DNA of 64,000 bases from Afipia massiliensis (GTDB lineage Bacteria; Pseudomonadota; Alphaproteobacteria; Rhizobiales; Xanthobacteraceae). The translations under genes and the position numbers were made by a program. The notes beneath the pieces are model-generated. The model did not search any database, was not told where the DNA came from, and was given only the letters and a program-made list of their open reading frames with translations. Each line of letters begins with the position of its first letter. The first letter of the stretch is position 1. Of this stretch, positions 53,979-62,596 are shown in pieces. The DNA lies in contig NZ_JACHIJ010000001.1 in the NCBI RefSeq assembly GCF_014203115.1, positions 310,001 to 374,000 on the forward strand, read 5' to 3'.

Positions 53979-54509
53979 ATGGTGGCAAAGAGTGGATCCT
54001 GGACACGTCAGGGCGAGGCTTTCTGGCGGGCGCATCATGAGGCGTGGAAGCGCAGCGACTTGAATCAAAGGCAGTATTGCGAGGCGTATGACATCCCGCT
54101 CAAGGCCTTCGGCAATTGGCGGGCTATTTTTAAAGCCGAGCCGCAGCCACCAGAGCGCAAGCTGCTCTATCGACGTCGGGGCTTTAGTCCTCCCCTAAGT
54201 CCGCTGCTAAATCCTCCCCTAAGTCACCCCTTAAGTCACCTGGCTTATCCCTCCTCGTGGTCAGGAAGCCCCATCGTTCCGCGAGCGCGTGAGGGCCATC
54301 GCCGACGCTTCAGCGAAGCGGACAAACGCCGGATTGTCGACGAGGCGACGCAAGCTGATACGAGCATTGCGGAGGTCGCGCGCCGCTACGGCATCGACCG
54401 CCGCGTTCTGCGTCGATGGAAGGTCGAACTAGCAGCCGTCACAGTGCCAACGTTCGTGTCGGTCGAGATCACAGACGCGACCTCGTCTGCAGAGGAGCGC
54501 ATGGCATGA
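53979..54509 (+). CDS. tnpA: IS66 TnpA (orf1) accessory protein
   Basis: 176 residues. N-terminal part FWRAHHEAWKRSDLNQRQYCEAYDIPLKAF and C-terminal HTH (EATQADTSIAEVARRYGID, RRVLRRWK) are typical of IS66 orf1. A Pro/Leu/Ser-rich linker (PPLSPLLNPPLSHPLSHL) is coded by tandem CCTCCCCTAAGT-like repeats. GGAG six bases before ATG 53979 supports the start. Confidence 0.85.
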   Translation: MVAKSGSWTRQGEAFWRAHHEAWKRSDLNQRQYCEAYDIPLKAFGNWRAIFKAEPQPPERKLLYRRRGFSPPLSPLLNPPLSHPLSHLAYPSSWSGSPIVPRAREGHRRRFSEADKRRIVDEATQADTSIAEVARRYGIDRRVLRRWKVELAAVTVPTFVSVEITDATSSAEERMA

Positions 54510-54862
54510 CGCTGCTTCCCTCCGGCGTGAAGGTGCATCTGGCACTTGGCTTTATCGACATGCGCAAGGGCATCGACGGCCTGGCGATGCTGGTGCAGGG
54601 CGTACTGCAGCAGGATCCGTTCTCCGGCCATCTGTTTGTGTTCCGAGGCCGCACCAGAGCCAACCTCATCAAGATCATCCATTGGGACGGTACTGGACTT
54701 TGTCTCTTCACCAAGCGGCTCGATCACGGCATGTTCCTGTGGCCGCCGAGTATCGATCCGGGCGAGACGCTATCGCTTACGTCAGCACAGTTGTCCCTGC
54801 TGATCGATGGCGTGGACTGGCGCGCGCCGGAGCAGCGCTGGCGCCCGGCCCTGGCCGGATGA
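54506..54862 (+). CDS. tnpB: IS66 TnpB (orf2) accessory protein
   Basis: 118 residues of the IS66 Orf2-like family: VKVHLALGFIDMRKGIDGLAM, FVFRGRTRANLIKIIHWDGTG and LFTKRLDHGMFLWP. Required together with TnpA and TnpC for transposition of IS66 elements. ATG overlaps the tnpA stop (ATGA), indicating coupled translation. Confidence 0.93.
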   Translation: MTLLPSGVKVHLALGFIDMRKGIDGLAMLVQGVLQQDPFSGHLFVFRGRTRANLIKIIHWDGTGLCLFTKRLDHGMFLWPPSIDPGETLSLTSAQLSLLIDGVDWRAPEQRWRPALAG

Positions 54863-54934
54863 TCTGCGACGGATTGACTCAATGGTGCCTTCGGAGCGGC
54901 GGACGCGGACGCGAGTCGGCTACACTCTATCGTC

Positions 54935-56461
54935 ATGAACATCGATCTCGCCGCCCTGCCGGCCGATGTAGAGACGCTGCAGCACTTGGTGCGCGCGCTT
55001 GCGAGCGAGCGCGCCAGCTTCACCGAAGCGCAGGCCGAGATTGAACGGCTCCGCCTTATCATCCGCAAGCTGCAGCGCAGCCAGTTTGGACGGCGAGCTG
55101 AACAGCTCGACAACGATCAGCTGCAGCTGGGGCTTGATGACCTCAACGCCGATCTGGCGAGAGCGGAGAGCCGGATCGAGGCGAAGACGCCCTCACCGCG
55201 GACACGCACCGCGCGGGCAAGTCTGCCGTCGCATCTAGAACGCGAGGATGTTCGGCTCGATCTCGATCACCAGACCTGCTTCTGCTGCGCTGGCCGCCTC
55301 CATTTGATCGGTGAGACCGTCAGCGAGATGCTCGACCATGTTCCGGCGCGCCTGCGTGTGATCCGTATCTGCCGGCCGCGCTATGGGTGCCGGAGCTGCG
55401 GGACTATCCACCAGGTCGCGGCGCCGGAGCGGCCGATCGCCAAGGGCCTCGCCAGCCCTGCTCTGCTTGCTCACGTTCTCGTCTCCAAATACTGCGATCA
55501 CCTACCGCTATACCGACAGAGCCAGATCTTCGCCCGGCAGAGCGTGGAGCTCGACCGCTCGACGCTCGCCAACTGGGTTGGTGGCGCCTGTTGGTGGCTG
55601 GAGCCGCTCAAGGCAAGGCTCGCCGAGCACGTCTTCGCATCCGGCAAGCTGTTCGCCGACGACACGCCGATCCCGGTGCTCGATCCCGGCCGCGGTCGCA
55701 CCAAAACCGGTCGGCTGTGGGTGTATGCTCGGGATGATCGTCCCTGGCAGGGGCCCGATCCGCCGGCGGCCCTCTATCTCTATAGCCCCGATCGGAAGGC
55801 CGAGCGCCCCATCTCTCACCTCTCGAAGTTCAGGGGCGTTCTGCAGGTCGATGGATATCCCGGCTTCGAGCGGCTCGGCAGCGGCATCGATCTCGCGGCC
55901 TGCTGGGCACATGCGCGGCGTAAGTTCTACGAAGTGCATCAAGCAACAGGCTCGCCGATCGCAGGCGAAGCCTTACGCCGCATTGCGGAGCTCTATGCTA
56001 TCGAAGCTTCTATCCGCGGGCAGACAGCGACTGAACGACAAAGCGCGCGTCAATCGAGGTCATTGCCACTCGTGACTGCACTCAAGGTTTGGCTTGAGCG
56101 ACGGTTCGTGCATCTCCCGCCCCGCAGCAGCCTCGCCGACGCCATCCGATATAGCCTCACTCGCTGGGAGGCCCTTTGCAGCTTCCTCGGCGATGGCCGT
56201 ATTGAACTCGACACCAACACGGTCGAGCGAGCAATCCGCCCAGTCACACTCGGCCGCAAGAACCATCTGTTCGCCGGGTCGGATGGCGGGGGCCAGCGCT
56301 GGGCGACCGTCTGCTCGCTCATCACAACCGCCAAGCTCAACAATGTCGAGCCCTTCGCCTATCTCAAGGACGTGCTCGAGCGCATGTCCGGCGGTCACCC
56401 GATGAGCCGGCTCGATGAACTCCTGCCGTGGAATTGGCGCTCGCCAGCCGCCTTCAACTGA
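54935..56461 (+). CDS. tnpC: IS66 transposase TnpC
   Basis: 508-residue DDE-type transposase. N-terminal coiled-coil (EIERLRLIIRKLQRSQFGRRAEQL), a zinc-finger-like pair of cysteines (CFCCAGRL ... CRSCGTIH), catalytic region FADDTPIPVLDPGRG and DGYPGFERL, WAHARRKF, and C-terminal ELDTNTVERAIRPVTLGRKNHLF. Full family length, with no frameshift seen. Confidence 0.95.
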   Translation: MNIDLAALPADVETLQHLVRALASERASFTEAQAEIERLRLIIRKLQRSQFGRRAEQLDNDQLQLGLDDLNADLARAESRIEAKTPSPRTRTARASLPSHLEREDVRLDLDHQTCFCCAGRLHLIGETVSEMLDHVPARLRVIRICRPRYGCRSCGTIHQVAAPERPIAKGLASPALLAHVLVSKYCDHLPLYRQSQIFARQSVELDRSTLANWVGGACWWLEPLKARLAEHVFASGKLFADDTPIPVLDPGRGRTKTGRLWVYARDDRPWQGPDPPAALYLYSPDRKAERPISHLSKFRGVLQVDGYPGFERLGSGIDLAACWAHARRKFYEVHQATGSPIAGEALRRIAELYAIEASIRGQTATERQSARQSRSLPLVTALKVWLERRFVHLPPRSSLADAIRYSLTRWEALCSFLGDGRIELDTNTVERAIRPVTLGRKNHLFAGSDGGGQRWATVCSLITTAKLNNVEPFAYLKDVLERMSGGHPMSRLDELLPWNWRSPAAFN

Positions 56462-56488
56462 CACCACGTGTCAGAAATGGACGCTTAC

Positions 56489-56496
56489 CAAATGCC
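56489..56496 (+). repeat. 8-bp target-site duplication, right copy
   Basis: CAAATGCC follows the right terminal repeat exactly, matching the left copy at 53886-53893. Confidence 0.92.
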
Positions 56497-56632
56497 GACG
56501 CATACCGTTCTGGGCAAACGACAGCTTGCCGCCGGTCAGGATCCTGAGCGCCAGCATCATGCCCGTCAGCATCCATGTGCTTGTTGCCAGCTCTTTGGAA
56601 CAGGCCGAAACCGCGATATTGCGTGCGGCCAC
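56497..56632. other. Target DNA right of IS66, unassigned
   Basis: About 136 bases between the IS66 element and the SDR stop. A minus-strand frame reads VAARNIAVSACSKELATS then TWMLTGMMLALRILTGG, starting directly after the SDR stop, and could be the remnant of a gene cut by IS66. I cannot assign it. Confidence 0.35.
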
Positions 56633-57490
56633 TTAACTGCCGCTTCGCGGCAGCAAGCCGAGACGCTTGGCCACGATCCTGTCGAGCATCCGCGTCGGCA
56701 ACATTCGCCCTATCAGCAACTGGACCGGCTCCGGGCTAATGGAATAACGCACACGCGGGCGCGGGCTCGTCAAAGCTTGATAGACGAGTTCGCCGATTTT
56801 CTCTGCCGGCAATGCGCTCTCGCCGAGCTTCAGCATGTAGTCTCGAATCCGCTGAAGCGCGGGAAAGAAGGGAGAATTCCGGTAGGCGGAAATATCGACT
56901 TCTCCGGCCTTGGCCCAGATCGGCATTTTCACCGCGCCCGGCCCGATTACGATGACATCGATGCCGAACAGCATGAATTCGCGCCGGATGCTGTCGGAAA
57001 ATCCTTCGATGGCATGCTTCGACGTGCAGTAGGGCGACAGCAGCGGATTGCCGTTTTTGCCTGAGACCGAACTGATCATGGCGATCCGTCCGGGCGCCCC
57101 CCTCAGCGAACGATCCGCGCCGAGCAGCGGCGCGAATGCCTGCGTGACAACGATCTGCCCGATGACGTTGACCTCCATCTGCCGCCGATAGTCATCGATT
57201 GAAAGCTCAAGCGCCGGACCTGACACCGCGATGCCGGCATTGTTGACGAGCCCCCTCAGCGTCGCCCCCTTCAATGCCTCACGAACAAAACGCGCCGCAG
57301 AAAGCACCTTCGCCTCGTCAGTGATATCGAAGAGAAGCGGCACGAAGTTGCTACCGAACTCTTTTTGCAAGCGATCGGCATCGACCTGCTTTCGCACACT
57401 GCCGAAGACGCGAAAACCGCGATCGAGCAGCACCTTTGCGGTGCCCCAACCAATCCCCGTCGATGTACCGGTCACGACGATAGACTGCAT
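56633..57490 (-). CDS. Short-chain dehydrogenase/reductase
   Basis: 285 residues of the classical SDR fold: nucleotide motif VTGTSTGIGWGTA, NNAGIAVSG, catalytic SSVSGKNG ... YCTSKHAIEGF (S-Y-K). The C-terminal extension of about 80 residues resembles retinol-dehydrogenase-like SDRs. The substrate is not known. AGGAG six bases before ATG 57490 sets the start. It stands alone between IS66 and a gene-poor stretch. Confidence 0.9.
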   Translation of the reverse strand: MQSIVVTGTSTGIGWGTAKVLLDRGFRVFGSVRKQVDADRLQKEFGSNFVPLLFDITDEAKVLSAARFVREALKGATLRGLVNNAGIAVSGPALELSIDDYRRQMEVNVIGQIVVTQAFAPLLGADRSLRGAPGRIAMISSVSGKNGNPLLSPYCTSKHAIEGFSDSIRREFMLFGIDVIVIGPGAVKMPIWAKAGEVDISAYRNSPFFPALQRIRDYMLKLGESALPAEKIGELVYQALTSPRPRVRYSISPEPVQLLIGRMLPTRMLDRIVAKRLGLLPRSGS

Positions 57491-57972
57491 ACGCAACTCC
57501 TGCTTTCGACCAACACCTGTTTACAACAAACAACGGAATCGCGTGCACGGCCCCGTCATCGATCTATCGGCGTTCCACTGCCTCGCCCGCTCTTGCGGTG
57601 AGAACTCCGAGAGGGTCGCGATGCAACGAGTCAGCACAGACTGTCCAATGTGGCATCGAGCCAAAATCAGCGCATCCATCGATCGATGTATAGCGCTCGA
57701 ATATAAAAGGGCAGCGCAGACTTGGTGCCGACCAAAAATATGAGCCAAATCAACGAAATCGCACAAGCCGACTCAAAACCGAAAGCGGTCGCACATGATT
57801 TTCCGTCCGCTGTGATCGAAACATCACACACGCGAGTGCCGCTGACATGTCATTGCGGAATTTGGCGCTCAAAACGGTTCGTGATCAGCGGTGACATCAT
57901 TCAATCGGGGGACGCGGCGCCAGTTGGGTGTCGTTAGAGTTGGCGCAGATGACAAGCTGAGTCGAAAGAAAG
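57491..57972. other. Gene-poor stretch
   Basis: About 480 bases without a convincing gene. The short plus-strand frame at 57740-57937 has no recognisable domain and no good ribosome site. The upstream promoter of the SDR gene must lie here, but no operator stands out. Its composition is less GC-rich than the surrounding operons. Confidence 0.45.
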
Positions 57973-58488
57973 ATGAATTGCGTTGGAAGTTGCTTTTGCA
58001 AAGCAGCGGAAAATTTCAATACGAAGTTCAAACTTTTGCAGGCCAAACCATTGGACCAAGATGTCCGGGCCAACACTTGCAAATCACTCATGGTCGCAGC
58101 TTCGATCATTGTGACAGTCTTCGCAGGGCGATGCTTTGACCTGAGAATATTGCAGTTTACCAAGACACTTATCCAAACGGATAGTTTCTGTTTAAGGGTG
58201 ATCTGGAGTCTAATAGGTGCCTCCGTTGAAGAACTGCTGTTCAGGGGCGTTATACAAACACGGCTCACTGCGCGTCTTGCCTCTTGGCTCGCGATACTTG
58301 TCACGACAGTTCTTTTCCTTGCCATTCATATCCCCGGATGGGTCATACTTTCCGTGACGGTGAGCGCATCCGTCGTCGCAACCGTCACCCTCGTCGGCCT
58401 TATCTGCGGAGTGCTCAGGCACCGGAGCGGAAGTCTCTGGCCGGGCGTTGCTGCGCATTGGGCCAATAATCTTGGCGCGATGCTCTGA
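57973..58488 (+). CDS. Short CPBP-family intramembrane metalloprotease
   Basis: 171 residues. The three CPBP (Abi/CAAX-like) motifs are present: SVEELLFRG (E86, E87, R91), FLAIHIPG (H119) and WPGVAAHWANN (H162, N166). About four membrane segments remain, fewer than in typical members of 200-300 residues, and the first 35 residues look unrelated, so the N-terminus may be lost or mis-started (an internal ATG at residue 40 is possible). Its target is unknown; such proteins act in prenyl-protein processing or bacteriocin immunity. Confidence 0.72.
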   Translation: MNCVGSCFCKAAENFNTKFKLLQAKPLDQDVRANTCKSLMVAASIIVTVFAGRCFDLRILQFTKTLIQTDSFCLRVIWSLIGASVEELLFRGVIQTRLTARLASWLAILVTTVLFLAIHIPGWVILSVTVSASVVATVTLVGLICGVLRHRSGSLWPGVAAHWANNLGAML

Positions 58489-58874
58489 CAAGGAACCGTC
58501 AACGAACATCGATGAAGTCTACAGTGGCAAAGGGAAGCTCTTTCATGTTGGCCCCGTGGGTGCCGCAAACCGCTGCGATTGCCGGCTTCCGACGTAAGTA
58601 GACCTCTCGTGCCGGAATATCGTGCTTCTCGTCACATCGGCCTTCGTCCTGCATGCCGACGCTGCCGGGAGCCATGCACCCGAACCTCCAAACGCCAGCC
58701 GGACGCACCCGCTGACAAAGCAATCGGGGCGATCCGTTCAACTGTGACCCGCGCAACACAGCTCCCCCATTTGTGGCGGGTTCAATCGAACGAGGGGCGC
58801 TGCGAGGCCGGGCATCCGGTCAAGTCAGACGACCCGCATGTTCGGTTTGAACAGCGAATACGGAGATATGCTCA
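58489..58874. other. Gene-poor stretch before the autotransporter remnant
   Basis: No gene recognised on either strand. A minus-strand frame (58499-58759) ends KPAIAAVCGTHGANMKELPF, then ATVDFIDVR, and is not assignable to a family. Probably decayed DNA. Confidence 0.4.
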
Positions 58875-59845
58875 ATGACACGGCACGTGACTCGCGTTCA
58901 CAATTGCTCGGGAATCCGACGGCAATCGGATGCCACAACCTCCTCACGACCTGCGGCGGAAAGTGTCCGCCATCCGGCAATCACGCGTCCCGGCGGCTGG
59001 ACACGCTGGCGGGCGGCGCTGTTCGGCACCGCCGCTGCAGGCGCCCTGTGCGCGGCGGCGACTCCTGCTGCCGCCGGCCCGCAGCCCTGCACGATCAGCC
59101 CGGCGAATGTCGCCACCTGTCAGGGCAATCAGTCAGCGGGCATCCGATTTCTAACCGATTTGGAGCGGCGGTTGACGCGCTGCACGTCAACAACCTGACG
59201 CAGAACATCGGCGGGACCGGAATCGTCTTTAACCCGGCTGGCGGTCCCCTCACCTTCAACCTCTTCAGCAATACCGGAAACTTCGGCATCATCTCCAAGG
59301 GAAATGGCATCCAGTTAAACTCTGCCGGTACTCTGTTTAGTGTGGACCACACCGGCAATATCAATGCGAGGAACATCGCAATAAGGGTAGAGTCCTTCGG
59401 CGACGGAGAAAACGCCGGTCCCGTGACGGTGAGAATGGCGGGCAACGCCAACGCTGGCGATGGAATTTTTGCGCGGTCCCAAGTTGGCTCTCTCGACACC
59501 GGAAGCGCGGGCGCGGCAGCAATTATTTTCAAGGGCAATATCATTTCCGATGGGTTCGGAATTTCTGCCCGATCAACTGTCAATCTCGGTAACGACAACC
59601 GCAATGCCGGCATTTCATCTGTGGTCAGCAAGGGCGACATCCTTGCTAGATGCGTTGGCATTGAGGCGATATCTTCCGTGACTGGTACGGGCAACGCGAG
59701 CGGAGTCTCGGTCGACTCTGCTGGTAACATCATCACCCAAACGGGATTCTTCGGCATTGAAGCGCGTTCATCTGACAGAGACCGCTTAGGGACAGATCCA
59801 ATTTTCGCGTCCCGGCTATACGCTGAGCACGTTACCGTTTCCTAG
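58875..59845 (+). pseudogene. Autotransporter passenger remnant (frameshifted and truncated)
   Basis: The first frame encodes an extended signal peptide (WRAALFGTAAAGALCAAATPAAAG) and then CTISPANVATCQGNQSAGI, a classic autotransporter start. Near 59158-59163 the frame is broken: the DFGAAV continuation (coded GGAGCGGCGGTT) is one base out, best explained by loss of one T in the GATTT run. The second frame continues with passenger-type sequence (NNLTQNIGGTGIVFNP, repeated SKGNGI/KGNIISDGFGI/KGDILA motifs) but stops at 59845 with no beta-barrel. It is therefore non-functional unless programmed frameshifting occurs. Confidence 0.8.
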
Positions 59846-59883
59846 AGACCCTCTAAACACACCTCGCCTTATCTATAGGACTA

Positions 59884-59896
59884 CTCTATAATAGAG
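59884..59896. promoter_or_regulatory. Operator overlapping the -10 of the GntR gene
   Basis: CTCTATAATAGAG is a perfect palindrome around one A and contains a consensus -10 (TATAAT, 59887-59892). The gene's ATG is only three bases downstream, so the transcript may be leaderless. A further CTATAG is at 59873-59878. The core CTAT-N-ATAG recurs upstream of the secreted-protein gene at the right edge. Confidence 0.7.
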
Positions 59897-59898
59897 AG

Positions 59899-60639
59899 AT
59901 GAATAAGCTCTCCGTTATTTTCGACCGCAGCCGCATGCCTCTGTATTTGCAGTTGGCATCCGTGATGCGGCAGCGCATTGAAGCGGGCCGCTGGCAGAAC
60001 GGCGACAAGATTTCGACGATCGAAGAGCTCGAGGCCGAATTCGGCGTCGCCAAGATCACCATCAGCAAGGCCATCGAAATTCTTCGCGAAGAGCGCATGC
60101 TCGATTCGCGGCAGGGTCTCGGCACCTTCGTATCCTACGTACCGAAGGAAAGGCATTGGCTGAACATCGCCAATGACCTCGACGGTCTGATCAGCTCGAT
60201 CAAGGACAATCGCGTCGAGATCGTGTATATCGAGGAGAAGGTCGCCAGCCCTCCCCTCAGCGAGAACGAAGGTATTCCCGCGCACAGATATACGCTGCTA
60301 AGAAGCGTGCAGTACAACGAAGATGAGCCGTTCTCGGTTGTTAACCTGCACCTGTCGCAGGAGATATTCGCACGCGATCGAAAACAGTTCACGCGTTTGC
60401 CGGCCTTGCCTCGCATTATGGAGATGAAAGACATCTCGATCAGTCACGTCTATCAGACGGTGACGATCGGCATAGCGAACCCCGAGGTCGCCGATTTGCT
60501 CAAGATCGGACTTGGCGAGCCCACTGCCGATTGCAGGATCGTTCTTCTGGACGATCGCAACGTCGCGATCTATGTCGCGGATTTCCATTATCACAGGCAT
60601 TGCTTCGCGCTTCGGCGAGATCTGATCAACCGCGGCTAA
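59899..60639 (+). CDS. GntR-family (HutC/UTRA) regulator of the Rieske/SDR cluster
   Basis: 246 residues. Winged HTH PLYLQLASVMRQRIEAGRW, STIEELEAEFGVAKITISKA, then the UTRA ligand domain (HRYTLLRSVQYNEDEPFSVV). Likely controls the divergent operons near 63700-63935, where its palindrome motif recurs. An internal ATG at 59935 would still leave the HTH intact. Confidence 0.9.
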   Translation: MNKLSVIFDRSRMPLYLQLASVMRQRIEAGRWQNGDKISTIEELEAEFGVAKITISKAIEILREERMLDSRQGLGTFVSYVPKERHWLNIANDLDGLISSIKDNRVEIVYIEEKVASPPLSENEGIPAHRYTLLRSVQYNEDEPFSVVNLHLSQEIFARDRKQFTRLPALPRIMEMKDISISHVYQTVTIGIANPEVADLLKIGLGEPTADCRIVLLDDRNVAIYVADFHYHRHCFALRRDLINRG

Positions 60640-60663
60640 ATACAAACTCCGCGCCGTTCCCCC

Positions 60664-60692
60664 AAAAAAGCTCCTGGGGTGCAAACCCCAGG
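60664..60692 (-). terminator. Rho-independent terminator of the Rieske operon
   Basis: CCTGGGGT and ACCCCAGG form a perfect 8-bp stem with a four-base loop (60673-60692). On the minus strand it is followed by AGCTTTTTTGGG. It lies 75 bases after the Rieske oxygenase stop. Confidence 0.85.
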
Positions 60693-60767
60693 CAGTACAG
60701 AGGAAGTGTCCGCACGCCAAAGACGATCTTGTCTTATGGCGCGCGTAGTTGTGAGCGAATTGCCAGC

Positions 60768-61799
60768 TCAATGGGCCGTTTCTAGTTCCGCCAAGATAAG
60801 TTTATCGACCATTCGGCGCATCTTCATGGGTGCTGCATCAATTCCGAGAATGATGCGCTTGTAATTCGGGTCGCGCTCTTCCTCGAGCTGAATTCGCTCC
60901 AGAATGACCTTGTCTTCCTTGAACGCCATATCGAGGTCGGCGGTCAGGGTGGCGTCCATGTCGTGCTCGTTGGTGCGGAAGTTGCGGACGTGAAACCAGT
61001 GCTGAAGCACTGTGCGCTCGTCGACAGGCGTCAGCACATGGCAGGCAAACATCTGGACACCCTGGTGCCGCTCGTCCATATCGGGAATAGAGCCCGTCGG
61101 GCACGATCCCATGTCGATCGCGAAGTAGCACGGCGTCGAGTAATTATAGTAATGCCAGCGATCGACCGACCCGCTCAGCTTGCCGTACTTCGAGAACAGC
61201 GGAATCGCCGGCCCGTTTCGTATCCATCGCCACACCGTGATCTCGTTATTCCGGTATTCGTTGTTCACCGGAACGGTAGCCCCAGCGGGAGTGCCAAGCG
61301 TCGTGGTGTGAACAAACGTGACGTGCGCTGGGTCAAGCAAATTGTCGCAAAGGCTGAGATAGTTGCACTCGATCCGCAGCGTGTCGCCCTGAGCTGCATG
61401 CCAGCCTTCGGCCTCATACTGCGGCAGATGAAACATCTTGCTGAGATCAGCCTTTTTAGGATCGCCCATCCAAAGCCACACCAGACCGTACTTGATCTGA
61501 AGCGGATAGGAGCGGACCAGCGCGTTGCCTGGAATCACTTCCTGGCCCGGGATGAGAACGCATTTCCCGCTGCAGTCAAATGTCATGCCGTGATAGCCGC
61601 ATTCGATGTTATCGCCCTTCAACTTACCCAGCGACAACGGCGCAAGCCGGTGCGGGCAAGCATCCTGAAGAGCAGCAATGCTGCCGTCCTCAAGACGATA
61701 GATGACGATGGGCTCTTCGAGCACCACGTGCCTGGTCAACTCCCGCCCGACGCGATCAGCCCATACAACCGGATACCATGCATTGGTAACGTACTTCAT
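60768..61799 (-). CDS. Rieske-type ring-hydroxylating/demethylating oxygenase (VanA-like)
   Basis: 343 residues. Rieske [2Fe-2S] motif CPHRLAPLSLG ... CGYHGMTFD (residues about 48-75) and the mononuclear iron site NLLDPAHVTFVHTTTLG (D/H/H) are seen. The length and opening MKYVTNAWYPVVWADRVG match VanA-type O-demethylase oxygenases. No reductase (VanB-like) is encoded in the window, so its electron donor must be elsewhere. 39 bases after the SDR gene. Confidence 0.88.
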   Translation of the reverse strand: MKYVTNAWYPVVWADRVGRELTRHVVLEEPIVIYRLEDGSIAALQDACPHRLAPLSLGKLKGDNIECGYHGMTFDCSGKCVLIPGQEVIPGNALVRSYPLQIKYGLVWLWMGDPKKADLSKMFHLPQYEAEGWHAAQGDTLRIECNYLSLCDNLLDPAHVTFVHTTTLGTPAGATVPVNNEYRNNEITVWRWIRNGPAIPLFSKYGKLSGSVDRWHYYNYSTPCYFAIDMGSCPTGSIPDMDERHQGVQMFACHVLTPVDERTVLQHWFHVRNFRTNEHDMDATLTADLDMAFKEDKVILERIQLEEERDPNYKRIILGIDAAPMKMRRMVDKLILAELETAH

Positions 61800-61838
61800 T
61801 TTTTTGTTTCCCTTCGACAGTCAAGAATTCCACGGCCG

Positions 61839-62594
61839 TCAGTGATAGTAAGCGCCGCCATCGACGACCAACGTCTGGCCGGTAATGAAAGCGGCATGGG
61901 GGCCCGCAAAGAAAGCGACGGCGCCGACGACATCCCCGGCCAACATGTCCCGCTTGAGAGCTCTGTTGCGCACGGAGAATCCGGAAACCGTGTTCGCCAG
62001 CTCGGGATTGTTCTGAACGCCGTCGCTCAACGTGAAGCCGGGGGCGACGCTGTTGACGAGGACGCCATGTTCGCCAAGCTCGGTCGCGAGCGTTCTCGTC
62101 ATGGATACGATCGCGCCCTTTGAAGCGACATAGTGCAGCATGCCGGGATTGCCCTTGAAGGCGACACCCGACGAGATGTTGATGATGCGGCCGGAGCCTT
62201 GCTTCTTGAACGCAGGAAGTACCGCCTTGCAGCACAGAAACTGCCCGATGACATTGACGTTCAGCATCTTGTGCCAGTCGTCGACCGTGAGCTGTTCGAA
62301 AGGCTTGAGGGACAGTGTCGAATAGATCGCCGCATTGTTCACAAGAACGTCGATGTGACCGAACCGCTCGATGGCCGCCGATGCCATGCGCCCGGTGTCC
62401 TGCTCGCTGGAAACATCCGCATCGACGTGATGGGCTTCATATCCGTGTTGGCGCAATTTCTCGGCGGCGGCCACACCTCCCTTGAGATCCGCGATCATGA
62501 TCGACGCACCCTGCTTCGCCAGCGCCTCGCTGATCGCATAGCCGATACCCATCGCACCGCCGGTGACCACAGCCACCTTTCCTGTCAGGTCCAT
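61839..62594 (-). CDS. Short-chain dehydrogenase (FabG-like)
   Basis: 251 residues, a classical SDR: VTGGAMGIGYAISEALAKQG, NNAAIYSTLS, SSGVAFKGNPGMLHYVASKGA (S-Y-K), and C-terminus GQTLVVDGGAYYH. Probably oxidises a product of the neighbouring oxygenase or substrate. Starts two bases after the DUF1116-like stop, so the three genes form one operon. Confidence 0.9.
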   Translation of the reverse strand: MDLTGKVAVVTGGAMGIGYAISEALAKQGASIMIADLKGGVAAAEKLRQHGYEAHHVDADVSSEQDTGRMASAAIERFGHIDVLVNNAAIYSTLSLKPFEQLTVDDWHKMLNVNVIGQFLCCKAVLPAFKKQGSGRIINISSGVAFKGNPGMLHYVASKGAIVSMTRTLATELGEHGVLVNSVAPGFTLSDGVQNNPELANTVSGFSVRNRALKRDMLAGDVVGAVAFFAGPHAAFITGQTLVVDGGAYYH

Positions 62595-62596
62595 TC

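Larger units (their letters stand above)
53894..56488 (+). mobile_element. Complete IS66-family insertion sequence (2595 bp)
   Basis: Terminal inverted repeats start GTAAGCGT at the left (53894) and end ACGCTTAC at the right (56488); inner positions also match (TGAATTCTCACAC against the complement CCATTTCTGACAC). An exact 8-bp target duplication flanks it, as expected for IS66. It carries the three genes tnpA, tnpB and tnpC in the usual order and all appear intact, so the element may be active. Confidence 0.95.

Noticed and set aside
57740-57937. Small plus-strand frame after the SDR promoter region
   Set aside because: No domain, no Shine-Dalgarno at proper spacing, and ends in non-conserved sequence.
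58499-58759. Minus-strand frame ending GTHGANMKELPFATVDFI
   Set aside because: Cannot be tied to any family; surrounding DNA is decayed, so not called as a gene.
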